Below, piece after piece: positions 27,329 to 35,896 of a stretch of DNA of 64,000 bases; within the stretch, counting starts at the first letter, position 1, and each line of letters opens with the position of its first letter. The stretch is from an uncultured Allomuricauda sp. (GTDB lineage Bacteria > Bacteroidota > Bacteroidia > Flavobacteriales > Flavobacteriaceae): the NCBI RefSeq assembly GCF_947495325.1, contig NZ_CANLYK010000004.1:186001-250000 (forward strand), given 5' to 3'. Position numbers and translations under genes: made by a program. The notes under the pieces were generated by a model. That model made no database searches, had not been told where the DNA came from, and saw only the letters and a program-made list of their open reading frames with translations.

Positions 27329-28246
27329 ATGTTTGGAACCTCGATACATTGGACAACTTTTTTCTATCTTTTATTAGATACGGTCATTGTATTGTTTACA
27401 CTTTACTATTCAACGCGTAGGTATTCTAGCGGTTACAAAAGATTTTTCTATCTGGGTATACTGTTTATAACGTACAATCTAACAGGTGGGTTCTTACCAA
27501 TTGATAACTTTCCAGGGCCTTTCATCCTTCAATATATCATAACCTACGGGGTCGCTATTTCGCTATGCGTTTATATCGTTTACTACTTGTACAAGGAATA
27601 TGATATTGTGGTTTTAAAATATAATTCTTCTATACGAAATTTAGCAATTTTAGTCTCAGCAAGTTTCATCGTCCTCTTCTTAATTCCTTACTTCTTTACA
27701 AATTCGTTGAATTCTTCAAGATTACTTTTTACCATACCAATTTCGATAATCGCCTTTTTATTTTTAGGGATGTTTTACGAAAGGATTTCTAATCCAAGTA
27801 ACCCAAATGAATATATTTTACGTCGTAACAGATTATCAATGATTAGTGTGGCGAGTATAGCTCTGTTACCAGTACTGACATTTATTGGAGATTATCAGTG
27901 GTTGACCTTCACAGTTATGAATGCATCTTTCTACGCCATAACGATTATTGAGATAGATAGGCACCTTTACTTTCTAGAAAATAAGACAAAAATGTACGAA
28001 GTATTTGCAATGAGCAAAGAACAGGCAATCAACTCGGCTGATACAAGAATTATTTATGAAAATTTGACAAGAAGAGAAATAGAGATTACCTTGTCCATTC
28101 TCGGCAATCTTAGTTATAAACAAATTGCCAAGGATTTATTCATTGCAGAAAGTACAGTATCAAAACACGCCTCTAACATCTACAAAAAAACAGGCGCAAA
28201 GAATAGAAGGCAATTTATTTCTCGCTACAGAAAAAAATCGAAATAG
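27329..28246 (+). CDS. Membrane-bound LuxR-type transcriptional regulator
   Basis: The first 215 residues hold about seven hydrophobic segments; the C-terminal 65 residues are a LuxR/GerE HTH (LTRREIEITLSILGNLSYK, then AESTVSKHASNIYKKTG). So the DNA-binding domain is tethered to the membrane, with the sensor inside the bilayer. It lies directly before rteC, with palindromic sites between, and probably regulates excision and transfer genes in place of the RteA/RteB two-component pair of CTnDOT, which is absent. Start chosen at ATG 27329. Confidence 0.82.
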   Translation: MFGTSIHWTTFFYLLLDTVIVLFTLYYSTRRYSSGYKRFFYLGILFITYNLTGGFLPIDNFPGPFILQYIITYGVAISLCVYIVYYLYKEYDIVVLKYNSSIRNLAILVSASFIVLFLIPYFFTNSLNSSRLLFTIPISIIAFLFLGMFYERISNPSNPNEYILRRNRLSMISVASIALLPVLTFIGDYQWLTFTVMNASFYAITIIEIDRHLYFLENKTKMYEVFAMSKEQAINSADTRIIYENLTRREIEITLSILGNLSYKQIAKDLFIAESTVSKHASNIYKKTGAKNRRQFISRYRKKSK

Positions 28247-28271
28247 CGTTATTCTTAGGTTTACAGCAATT

Positions 28272-28313
28272 ACCGTAGGAATATACGGTTGATTCCGTAC
28301 ATAACTACGGAAT
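28272..28313. promoter_or_regulatory. Two tandem CCGTA-N6-TACGG palindromes upstream of rteC
   Basis: ACCGTA (28272-28277) pairs with TACGGT (28284-28289); ATTCCGTA (28292-28299) pairs with TACGGAAT (28306-28313). Both share CCGTA-N6-TACGG, and their centres are 22 bp apart, two helical turns, as for a cooperative pair of dimers. The 229-bp gap between the LuxR-type gene and rteC holds no gene. A related partial motif, TACGGTACTACG, is at 28398-28409. Confidence 0.6.
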
Positions 28314-28475
28314 AAATTACGCTTCTTTCAAAATTATGTTAGTACTTTTCGGTTAGTTCTTTAGCTCATTCTTAGTATAAAACTTCTACTTTCAAAGTAC
28401 GGTACTACGCATTGATACCAAAGAATTCTAACAACTAAACCACCCAAACCTAGATGGACTTAACTGTATTTATGG

Positions 28476-29318
28476 ATGCAATTGGATTTAAAAACATTAT
28501 GCGAAAATCTTCTCGAAGAGTTAAACGGGATAAGGCTCGAAAATCTACCAATTTTGGAGCAATCTTATCGTTCTATTGAGCTAAGTAGAAATTTGCTTAG
28601 TGTTTTCAAAAGAGAAATTTTGGTCAATGATTTTGAAAGTGTCGATAAAGAAATAATCTTTTTCAAGAAAATTAAGCAAATACCATTAGTCAAGCTTATT
28701 TACTTCTCTGAGATTCATTCTTTTGAAATTCAATTCCCCAAAGCGGATAGTGCTGCCCAATTAAAATTTGTAAAAAAGAAGATTAACAAATTAAATCGAT
28801 TTTTCCTTTATAATATTGACTTCGGTCAATATGTAAAATCTGGGGCAACTCACTTCGATAAAGCCTACTATACCAGAAGCCACCTTGATATTTACCATAT
28901 TACTACTTCCAAATTTTATTTTCAAGACCCTGATTTTTGTACACCAAGAGATATGCTTTTGGGAAAGTTCAAGGCGTATATTTCTCTTATCAACTATATG
29001 GACCAAAAGAAACATTCTATTAAAAATAAATTGAACGGTAATAGTGTGAATATAAAACCTACGGAAAAAATTCCCTGGCCATTCACAAATACAGATTGGG
29101 TAGAACTTCTCTATGCATTATCTGCTAGTGGAATTGCGAAACAAAAAGGTCTAAGTATCATTAGATTATCTAAAATATTGCAAGAGGTATTTGACTTTAC
29201 CCCAAAGGAAATATACAAAACCTTTCAAGACATCAAAAACCGCAAAAATAGCCGGACATTGTTCCTCGACCAGCTGACTGCTTCTCTACTTTCGGAAATG
29301 GACAAAAGTGAGGAATAG
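28476..29318 (+). CDS. rteC: RteC-domain excision/transfer regulator
   Basis: This 280-aa protein fits the RteC family of Bacteroidota conjugative elements. In CTnDOT, RteC activates the excision operon by binding inverted half sites upstream of xis2c. Here it carries the family segments KSGATHFDKAYYTR, DFCTPRDMLLGKFKAY and WTNTDWVELLYAL-like PWPFTNTDWVELLYALSASG (split), with a C-terminal helical region likely to bind DNA. The promoter side has two palindromes, and the next gap (29319-29629) has related sites before the HTH gene, fitting the same regulatory scheme. Confidence 0.88.
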   Translation: MQLDLKTLCENLLEELNGIRLENLPILEQSYRSIELSRNLLSVFKREILVNDFESVDKEIIFFKKIKQIPLVKLIYFSEIHSFEIQFPKADSAAQLKFVKKKINKLNRFFLYNIDFGQYVKSGATHFDKAYYTRSHLDIYHITTSKFYFQDPDFCTPRDMLLGKFKAYISLINYMDQKKHSIKNKLNGNSVNIKPTEKIPWPFTNTDWVELLYALSASGIAKQKGLSIIRLSKILQEVFDFTPKEIYKTFQDIKNRKNSRTLFLDQLTASLLSEMDKSEE

Positions 29319-29354
29319 TTATTCGTTTGCCCTTCTTTTATTCGTTAAAATAAG

Positions 29355-29506
29355 ACCGTACTACAGTTGACCTACGGTAATCACACTGTACACCTGTTTT
29401 CCATAAATTTTGATACAATTTAAAGGTCTCTTAATTACGGAAACTCAAGAAAACAGCACTAAAACAAATAAAACTTCAAAATGTTAAATTTTGACCGTAG
29501 TACGGT
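29355..29506. promoter_or_regulatory. CCGTA/TACGG palindromes before the excision-type operon (candidate RteC sites)
   Basis: In the gene-free stretch 29319-29629, ACCGTA (29355-29360) pairs with TACGGT (29373-29378) over 12 nt, and ACCGTA-G-TACGGT at 29494-29506 is a perfect 13-bp palindrome. The half site is the same as upstream of rteC. I see no other feature in this gap and no clean TAnnTTTG promoter, which fits an activator-dependent promoter. Confidence 0.6.
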
Positions 29507-29629
29507 TATACTGGGGAATAAAATCCACTAAAGCTATTCAAATTTGTAGAACGAAAGTCAAATCAGGTCAGAGGTTATCAAATTAGTTGATAGAGATGCG
29601 ATAGCCTCTTTCTTTAAAACCGTTCTATT

Positions 29630-29914
29630 ATGCCGGCAAATATCATTACAACAGACGACCTTCGGGAATTCAAAATGGAATTGCTCGATGACATTAAAAA
29701 ATTATTATCCAAAAAAGCTACTGGAAAGCTGAAAAAATACCTCAAATCTTCTGAGGTTATGGATTTGCTTCAGGTAAGTCCAGGTACTTTACAAAATCTA
29801 CGCATCAACGGCACTTTACCCTATACCAAAGTAGGTGGTATCATCTATTACGATGCTGAAGAAATTCAAAGCATAATGACTGCCAATCGTGTACAGCACG
29901 GTTCAAATTCTTAA
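29630..29914 (+). CDS. HTH_17 small DNA-binding protein (excisionase/Xis2-like)
   Basis: This 94-aa protein has a basic N-terminal half (KKLLSKKATGKLKKYLKS) and a MerR-like helix-turn-helix (SSEVMDLLQVSPGTLQNLRING, split; then LPYTKVGGIIYYDAEEI). That is the standard layout of the small HTH_17 proteins in Bacteroidota ICEs, including Xis2c/d of CTnDOT. It probably binds att or excision promoters. The stop abuts the next ATG. Confidence 0.8.
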   Translation: MPANIITTDDLREFKMELLDDIKKLLSKKATGKLKKYLKSSEVMDLLQVSPGTLQNLRINGTLPYTKVGGIIYYDAEEIQSIMTANRVQHGSNS

Positions 29915-30637
29915 ATGATGAACTATATAAAGCTACTCAATGCGGCTTTTGAAAAGTTCTATTTTGATGACCGCCTAAATCCTACCCATATCAGTCTGTA
30001 TATGGCATTGTTCCAAGAATGGAACAGCAGTCGCTTTGCAGACGAATTTTATGTAAACCGTAGAGATTTAATGCGCTGTGCTAAAATAGGCTCAAAATCC
30101 ACATACCATCGTTGTGTTACGGATTTGGACGCGTGGCTTTATCTATCCTATTTCCCATCCAACAATCCATACAAAGGCAGCAAAATTAAGATGTCCATTA
30201 TTGGGACAAGTGATGAACCAGGTATGGGACGGTACAATCCCACATTAGAACAGCTTGCGGAACAGTACTATCCCATACGTGAACCAGTTGTGGGACAGCA
30301 CCATCCCATAAATGGACAAGTACTGGTATCTAATACAAACAATACCAAACAAGAAAACTATACAAAACAGCCAAAGGGCAGACAGGCGGTTATTGATTTT
30401 TTTGAAGAAAATGGATTTGATGCATATGAGGGCATAAAATTCTTTGAGCACTACGAAGCTCGGAACTGGCAAACTAGTGATGGTGAGGCAATTCGTGATT
30501 GGCGCGCTTTGGCCACGAATTGGATGGACAGAACGGAATTATTTGATGAAGAAAACAGAACAAACAAAAATCAAGCGTCCCAAATCAAGGACAACTTGCG
30601 AACCACTAAAAACAAAGATTATGGACAACCCCTCTAA
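29915..30637 (+). CDS. Conserved ICE protein, winged-helix/replication-like
   Basis: This 240-aa protein has an N-terminal region suggesting a winged helix (LNPTHISLYMALFQEWN, then LMRCAKIGSKSTYHRCVTDL), a variable middle and a C-terminal DnaD/phage-replisome-like segment (AIRDWRALATNWMDRTELF). Proteins like this sit before the DnaC-like ATPase in many Bacteroidota elements and resemble replisome organisers. Its 3' end overlaps the ATPase start by 17 nt. Role inferred: loading of the replication or excision complex. Confidence 0.65.
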   Translation: MMNYIKLLNAAFEKFYFDDRLNPTHISLYMALFQEWNSSRFADEFYVNRRDLMRCAKIGSKSTYHRCVTDLDAWLYLSYFPSNNPYKGSKIKMSIIGTSDEPGMGRYNPTLEQLAEQYYPIREPVVGQHHPINGQVLVSNTNNTKQENYTKQPKGRQAVIDFFEENGFDAYEGIKFFEHYEARNWQTSDGEAIRDWRALATNWMDRTELFDEENRTNKNQASQIKDNLRTTKNKDYGQPL

Positions 30638-31283
30638 AATAACCGAAGGTGGCGTGGAATATTCGCTGGGAAAATTTGACGGCAAAAACGTTGTCTATGA
30701 CTTTCCAAAAATTTTAATTTACCTGAATGCAAAAGGAAAACTATTGTTTGGCAAGAAATTCAGAATCTATGAAGAGGATAAAAGCATACTGCTCAAACTT
30801 TGTTCATACTTCATTAAGGATAAAGAGAACTGTGCTACTTACGGTATTGACATTGACAAAGGTATTTTACTTTCTGGACCTGTTGGATGTGGCAAAACTA
30901 CCCTTATGAAATTACTACGCCACATAGTTCCACTACAACGCCCTTACGAAATGATTCCCTGCCGGAATGTGACTTTTGGTTTTAACCATCTTGGCTTTAA
31001 AACCGTTGAAGAATACGGCAATACTAAATTCTATTGCTTTGATGATTTGGGCGTTGAACCGGCTGGACGGTTTTATGGAAAAGACTTGAACGTAATGGGC
31101 GAAGTACTCTTATCCAGATATGAACTCTATCTAGAGACCAAACGCAAAATCAAAACTCACGCTACCACAAACCTTAATGCTGAAGAACTTGAAGAACGCT
31201 ACGGAAATCGTGTTCGTAGTAGAATGCGAGAACTTTTTAATTTGATTGCTTTTGATAAGCAGGCTGGGGATAAGAGGAAATGA
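30621..31283 (+). CDS. DnaC/IstB-like AAA ATPase
   Basis: I choose ATG 30621 (MDNPSKITEGG); the longer frame from 30444 only reads through the preceding gene. The 220-aa protein has Walker A GPVGCGKT and Walker B FYCFDDLG, an arginine-finger region in RYGNRVRSRMREL, and the size of DnaC/IstB helicase loaders. It probably works with the upstream replication-like protein during element replication. It is convergent with the mer operon, with an inverted repeat at 31312-31340 between the gene ends. Confidence 0.82.
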   Translation: MDNPSKITEGGVEYSLGKFDGKNVVYDFPKILIYLNAKGKLLFGKKFRIYEEDKSILLKLCSYFIKDKENCATYGIDIDKGILLSGPVGCGKTTLMKLLRHIVPLQRPYEMIPCRNVTFGFNHLGFKTVEEYGNTKFYCFDDLGVEPAGRFYGKDLNVMGEVLLSRYELYLETKRKIKTHATTNLNAEELEERYGNRVRSRMRELFNLIAFDKQAGDKRK

Positions 31284-31311
31284 TTTAGAAAAGACTTTTG
31301 ATGATTGTAAT

Positions 31312-31340
31312 TAGTTAATTTAATTGTGTCAAATTAACTA
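31312..31340. terminator. Inverted repeat between convergent ATPase and merA genes
   Basis: TAGTTAATTT (31312-31321) and AAATTAACTA (31331-31340) are perfect 10-bp arms with a 9-nt loop, overlapping the merA stop codon. It could end transcription from both sides, but the stem is AT-only apart from one pair, so terminator strength is uncertain. Confidence 0.5.
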
Positions 31341-33049
31341 GCACAACAACTTAATTTAGAAACATCTTTTCCAAACGTAATCGCTGCTAACTTGATTCCT
31401 TCTCCTAATGTTAAATAAGGGTAAAAACTTTCAGCTAAATCTTTTACTGTAATGCCAAACTTAATCGCCATACTTAATTGTTGAATAAGTTCGCCACCTT
31501 CTGGTGCAATGACTCTAGCTCCTATTAACTTATCTGTTTCAGTATTACGAATCAATTTAATGAAGCCTCTTGTGTCTTGTGCTGCCAATGCTCTAGGAAC
31601 GTGTTTTAAGTCTAATTTACTCACTTCAAAAGGAATACCTTTTGTTTCTGCTTCTATTTCATCCATTCCTGCACCAGCAATTTGAGGGTCAGTAAATACT
31701 ACCCAAGGTAATGATCTATAATCCACACTATTCTTCGACAATGAAAATGCATTATTTACTGCGGTATTACCTTCGGTGGCAGCTGTATATACAAATGGTG
31801 GTGTATTTGTTACATCCCCTGCGGCATAAATGTTAGAAACATTGGTTTCCATTTTTTCATTAACTACAATTTGTCCACTTTTGGTTAAGTTTATATCAAT
31901 ATTTTCAAGACCTAATTTAGTGGTATTGGGTTTCGTTCCGGTGGCTACAACAATATGTCCTTTCTCAATGATTTGAGTTGTCGAACCATCGGGACAGTTG
32001 CAATGAATGATAGTATCATTACCTCGCTTTTCGAATTTAAAGGCTCGAAAATTTGGTAAAATTTCAATGCTTTCACTTTTCATTTGTTCAACCAATACAT
32101 CTGTAATATCATCTGTTTGACTACGTAAAGGTCTATCCGTAAATTCTATGATACGCATTTTTACACCCAATCGGCTATAAGCTTGTGCTATTTCTAATCC
32201 AATATATCCAGCTCCCATAATGGTTAAGCTTTCAGGTTTTTCTTCTAAATCAAATAAAGAAACATTGGTTAAGTAACCTACTTCATTTAATCCTTTAATA
32301 TTAGGAATATTCGTAGTTGCTCCTGTTGCTATAACAATATTTGTTGCAGTATAGGTGTCTTTACCATCAACAATAATGGTGTTATTATTTACAAATTTAG
32401 CCCATCCCTTAAGCATTGTTAGATTTTCAAAATCACTTACAACATCCATATATTTTTGTTGTTGCAAAGCCGAAACCAATTCCTTTTTACCTTTAATGAT
32501 TTGCATAAAATCAATATCTACACCTCTAGGTTTAATACCTTTGAAATTTGAATGTGTTGCGTGATATGCAGTTTCGGCAGCCCTTATTAAGTTTTTCGAA
32601 GGTACACAACCTACATTTACACAAGTACCGCCAAAGTTTAAGCCACCATTTACCATTAGTGTTGTAAGCCCTAAACCTTCAGCTTTTATCGCTGCTGAAA
32701 ATGCGGCGGAACCACCACCAATAACAATTAAATCAAATTGATTTTTATCTGTATTGGATTCTTTTGAAATTGTAGCATCAGACGTTGAAGAGCAACAATC
32801 TTCTTTTTCAATACCATTTACAACAGAATAATTACCAATGCTATTTACTGCATTGATTAATTCTTCACTATCAATTCTACTCGTATCAAAAGTAAACTCT
32901 CCCTTTCCTGTTTCGTGATTTACAATGCTACTTACAACGCCATTGGTCTTATTCATATCTTTTTCGATATGTGATGAACAACCACTACAAGTCATACCAC
33001 TTATTTCTAAAGCGATAGTTTTTAAATCTTTATTTTCGTTATCTCTCAT
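31334..33049 (-). CDS. merA: Mercuric reductase with N-terminal HMA domain
   Basis: It reduces Hg(II) to volatile Hg(0) with NADPH and FAD in the cytoplasm. Order in 571 aa: an HMA domain with C21/C24 (GMTCSGC), a linker with C85-C86, an FAD-binding fold (IGGGSAAFSAA), the redox disulfide C143/C148 (GTCVNVGC), NAD and dimerisation domains, and the C-terminal vicinal pair C568-C569 (LSCCAS) that takes Hg from solution and hands it to the active site. All key cysteines are present. It is the last gene of the mer operon. Confidence 0.95.
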   Translation of the reverse strand: MRDNENKDLKTIALEISGMTCSGCSSHIEKDMNKTNGVVSSIVNHETGKGEFTFDTSRIDSEELINAVNSIGNYSVVNGIEKEDCCSSTSDATISKESNTDKNQFDLIVIGGGSAAFSAAIKAEGLGLTTLMVNGGLNFGGTCVNVGCVPSKNLIRAAETAYHATHSNFKGIKPRGVDIDFMQIIKGKKELVSALQQQKYMDVVSDFENLTMLKGWAKFVNNNTIIVDGKDTYTATNIVIATGATTNIPNIKGLNEVGYLTNVSLFDLEEKPESLTIMGAGYIGLEIAQAYSRLGVKMRIIEFTDRPLRSQTDDITDVLVEQMKSESIEILPNFRAFKFEKRGNDTIIHCNCPDGSTTQIIEKGHIVVATGTKPNTTKLGLENIDINLTKSGQIVVNEKMETNVSNIYAAGDVTNTPPFVYTAATEGNTAVNNAFSLSKNSVDYRSLPWVVFTDPQIAGAGMDEIEAETKGIPFEVSKLDLKHVPRALAAQDTRGFIKLIRNTETDKLIGARVIAPEGGELIQQLSMAIKFGITVKDLAESFYPYLTLGEGIKLAAITFGKDVSKLSCCAS

Positions 33050-33090
33050 TATTGTAACTGGTTATTCGATTAAATGATAAAGGTTAATAT

Positions 33091-33456
33091 CTACACTTTA
33101 TCCTTTAGTAGTTCTACTTTATATCCTTTCTTCTCAATAACAGCTTTTAAGGTTTCCATACTCGTCTTTGTCTTATCGAATCGTATTACCGCAATATCGC
33201 CTGGATATTCAACAGAATGCTCCGTAACACCGTCAACTGCTTTAATTGCTTTGTAGATACCATTAGAACAACCCGCACAGGTTATTCCTGTTATTTTAAA
33301 TTTTATCGTTTTAATATTCTGGCTGTTCGAATCTGCATTTACCTCTTGTTTAACCGTTTCATTACTTTGTGCTTGGACGTTATACGAGCATAAGGATAAT
33401 GCAATGATTGGAACTAAAATTAAACTTCTCATAATTATGTGTTTTTTATTATTCAT
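33091..33456 (-). CDS. merP: Exported HMA-domain mercury-binding protein (MerP-like)
   Basis: A signal peptide (about 1-30; the true start may be Met9, MRSLILVPIIALSLC) precedes a heavy-metal-associated domain with GITCAGC. The product would be periplasmic and pass Hg(II) to MerT. It lies 41 bp upstream of merA in the mer operon. A second MerP-like domain is fused to MerT in the same operon, so the element encodes two. Confidence 0.87.
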   Translation of the reverse strand: MNNKKHIIMRSLILVPIIALSLCSYNVQAQSNETVKQEVNADSNSQNIKTIKFKITGITCAGCSNGIYKAIKAVDGVTEHSVEYPGDIAVIRFDKTKTSMETLKAVIEKKGYKVELLKDKV

Positions 33457-33504
33457 TAATGATTATGTATCGAGTTTCATTGATTATTAATTGTATTTCC
33501 ATAG

Positions 33505-33861
33505 TTAGTCTATTTCTTCCCCAAATTGGATTAAATAACCGTTGTTATCATGGATAGCAAATTCTTTCATACCGTATTCAAAGGATTGTAATGGATATGA
33601 AATTTTTACCTTTTCCTTTATCGAGTTCCAAAGTGAATCAATGTTTTCTATTTTAATATATACCGAACCCGTAAATGTTGGTTTTTTAAATGGTAGGTGT
33701 TCGTTTGGAAGCGAAAACATTATTTCAGCTCCATTTTTCTTAATATTTACCCATCCGGAATCAGGTTCAAAACTGTCACATTCAAATCCTAAAATATCAC
33801 AATAGAAATTTATGCTTTCTTGAAGTTGTTCAGTATATAAAACAGGGATTACTTTATTCAT
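33505..33861 (-). CDS. VOC/glyoxalase-fold protein within the mer operon
   Basis: This 118-aa protein has two beta-alpha-beta-beta-beta units of the VOC family (IPVLYTEQLQESINFYCDIL; GSVYIKIENIDSLW; IHDNNGYLIQFGEE). The first-strand metal ligand usual in glyoxalase I is missing (VIPVLY), so it looks more like a bleomycin-resistance-type binding protein or a non-metal variant. Its start overlaps the end of the MerTP gene by 8 nt, so it is co-translated with the transport genes. Function here is unknown; detoxification or a thiol-related role is possible. Confidence 0.75.
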   Translation of the reverse strand: MNKVIPVLYTEQLQESINFYCDILGFECDSFEPDSGWVNIKKNGAEIMFSLPNEHLPFKKPTFTGSVYIKIENIDSLWNSIKEKVKISYPLQSFEYGMKEFAIHDNNGYLIQFGEEID

Positions 33862-34456
33862 CGCTAATTACTTTATACCCTGTTGAGTTTATTGCTTTTT
33901 CTATATCCTCTTTAGTAGTTTTCGTGTTATCGAATTCTACTTTTGCGTTGGCTTTTTCATAAGAAGCCGCTACATTTACAATACCTTCTAGCTCATTAAC
34001 AGCATGCGTAACGTGTTGTTCACAAGAAGCGCAGGTCATTCCTTTAACATCAAAGTTCACAGTTTGAATGTTAGATTGATTTACTATAACCACTTCTTTC
34101 TCATTATTTGGATAGAAAATATGAGAGTAGTAAGGGAAGCTTATTGAGATAGCCGCAAACAGCGTAATTCCTATCAAAAATCCTTTAGTTTGAAACCATC
34201 TAGGTTTTTCATCTATCTCACAATCACAATCATCTGTGTTTTTAAGCTTATAGTAATTATACCAAGCATAACCAATAGCCACAACCGCTAAACCAATTAA
34301 GTACGGTCTAAAGGGTTCCATCCAAGATAAAGCCGAGGCACTCCCGCCAACTCCGGCAATTAGTGCAATAACTGGTGGTATGCAACAAGATGATGCTGCT
34401 ATTGCAGCAAACAAACCTGTATATGCTGCTTTATTTGATGTTTTTTTTGAACTCAT
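33854..34456 (-). CDS. merT: MerT-MerP fusion (mercuric transport protein MerTP)
   Basis: Three membrane helices carry the MerT cysteine pair C24-C25 (ASSCCIPP) in the first helix and C77/C79 (DDCDCE) in the loop after the second helix. Residues about 130-200 are a heavy-metal-associated domain with C142/C145 (GMTCASC). So the transporter and a MerP-like domain are one polypeptide, the usual MerTP arrangement in Bacteroidota. It imports Hg(II) to MerA. It lies 11 bp after the regulator gene. Confidence 0.92.
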   Translation of the reverse strand: MSSKKTSNKAAYTGLFAAIAASSCCIPPVIALIAGVGGSASALSWMEPFRPYLIGLAVVAIGYAWYNYYKLKNTDDCDCEIDEKPRWFQTKGFLIGITLFAAISISFPYYSHIFYPNNEKEVVIVNQSNIQTVNFDVKGMTCASCEQHVTHAVNELEGIVNVAASYEKANAKVEFDNTKTTKEDIEKAINSTGYKVISDE

Positions 34457-34467
34457 TACTATAAATT

Positions 34468-34839
34468 TTATGCTATTTTTCTTTCTAATTTTATTGATTT
34501 GAATATACTATTCAAAATATCCGTTTCATCGTCATTTAATGAATAATATAAGGTCTGCCCTTCTCTTCTGGCAGTAATAATACCTGCATCCTTAATTTTC
34601 CGTATATGTTGTGAAACCGCAGGGACACTCATACCTAGAATATCGGCTAAATCACAAGGGCACAACTCTTTTTCCATATTTAAAAGGAATAGAATTTTTA
34701 AACGTACCTCATTACCTGAAATTGATAGTAATTTTGAAATTTTATCAAAACCATTAGCCATACCATCAATAGTAGTTCTACAGTTTTGTAGCTGCTTGTG
34801 GTCAGCTTCAGCTCGTGTGCAAGATATTTCTAGTTTCAT
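34468..34839 (-). CDS. ArsR/SmtB-family regulator of the mer operon
   Basis: This 123-aa winged-helix repressor has the alpha-3 metal site ELCPCDL (C60, C62), like ELCVCDL in ArsR, and further cysteines C7 and C20 that may complete a thiol site for Hg(II). Proteobacterial mer operons use MerR instead. It is the first gene of the operon, and an 8-bp palindrome overlaps its promoter, so autorepression is likely. On metal binding it should leave the operator. Confidence 0.88.
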   Translation of the reverse strand: MKLEISCTRAEADHKQLQNCRTTIDGMANGFDKISKLLSISGNEVRLKILFLLNMEKELCPCDLADILGMSVPAVSQHIRKIKDAGIITARREGQTLYYSLNDDETDILNSIFKSIKLERKIA

Positions 34840-34857
34840 ATTATTGCTTTAGACGGG

Positions 34858-34899
34858 CAAATATATAATTAATTACGTATTTAAGCAAATACTTAAATA
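34858..34899 (-). promoter_or_regulatory. mer promoter and ArsR-type operator
   Basis: On the minus strand TTTG (34889-34886), 20 nt, then TATATTTG (34865-34858) is an exact Bacteroidota promoter (TTTG-N20-TAnnTTTG), 18 bp before the regulator start. TATTTAAG (34878-34885) and CTTAAATA (34892-34899) are perfect inverted arms that flank the -33 TTTG box, so a bound repressor dimer would block it. Confidence 0.8.
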
Positions 34900-35074
34900 A
34901 ATAATATCGATTTATGGTGATTTTCATTTTAGCTACTTTTAATATAAGTGTTAATAATAAGTGGAAGTAATCTAACTTCTGAACAATTTATATAACAAAA
35001 TCACTTCTGAAATAAACTGTATTACAATTGCCTTTAAGCTTTTGGTTAACTCTAAAAAAATATCTTTCATAATG

Positions 35075-35713
35075 CTATTGTTTTTGTATGGATAATAAAA
35101 TGGCCAATGCCATCAATTTTATATTTGTGGAATTTGACAAATAGCTACTTTCGTCTTTATTGGATAAGAAACCTAGTTCCAAGAGAACAGAAACACAATG
35201 ACTGGTTGTTTCTCTCAGCACTTGAAAATTTGCAAACTTCACGCCTCTACTTTCATATCCTATCTCTTTGCAAAGTGCTTTTTCAATTTGATAACCTATA
35301 TAAATAGATTCTTTTGAATAATTTGTTTGTTTTCGTGACGCATAAACTTCTATTCCTCTAGCATTAGAATTATCCGAATGATTGCAATGTAAAGAGACAA
35401 ACAAATCCGTATCAAGGATTTTGGCCAGTTTTGTTCTATCCGATAACGAAATAAGCGTATCATTATACCTGGTCAAATAAATATCCAGAGGCTTATTAAA
35501 TTTATTATTCAGCTTCAAAATCGCATTTGCAATATTCAATACAATATCCTTTTCTTGAATTTTATTTGCACCTATCGCACCGGAATCTTTTCCACCGTGT
35601 CCAACGTCAATTACAATTCGTTTTTGAGTACTCGATTCTTGTCCAAAAACGACACACATTTTTAGAAGCAAAAAGACAAAACTGACGTTTTTGAGCACTT
35701 TTTTCATTTTCAA
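35075..35713 (-). CDS. N-acetylmuramoyl-L-alanine amidase (Amidase_3), exported
   Basis: A signal peptide (about 1-25) is followed by an amidase_3 domain with zinc ligands H39 (DVGHGGKDSG), E54 (IQEKD) and a later His in SLHCNHSD, plus a catalytic Glu in LLELGFLS. It cleaves the stem peptide from peptidoglycan in the periplasm. It is divergent from the tra operon, with a 183-bp gap between. A local wall opening for the type IV secretion channel is the likely role, as with peptidoglycan hydrolases of other conjugation systems. Confidence 0.88.
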   Translation of the reverse strand: MKMKKVLKNVSFVFLLLKMCVVFGQESSTQKRIVIDVGHGGKDSGAIGANKIQEKDIVLNIANAILKLNNKFNKPLDIYLTRYNDTLISLSDRTKLAKILDTDLFVSLHCNHSDNSNARGIEVYASRKQTNYSKESIYIGYQIEKALCKEIGYESRGVKFANFQVLRETTSHCVSVLLELGFLSNKDESSYLSNSTNIKLMALAILLSIQKQ

Positions 35714-35896
35714 TTTTTAGGTTATCAACAACTTTCTTTCAAAATCTCATAGAATTTGATACCAAATAATAGCAATTAAATTCAATTGATTTCAAATAAT
35801 ATTTTATTCACAAATATTTGATTTTCAGTTATTTATGTACAAATATATGTAAATTTAAGAAAGAGAAAATGAATAAAAAATCTAAACAGTTTTATT

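Noticed and set aside
30444..30620. N-terminal extension of the DnaC-like ATPase
   Set aside because: It overlaps the coding part of the preceding gene in another frame and has no ATPase features; the start at 30621 fits.
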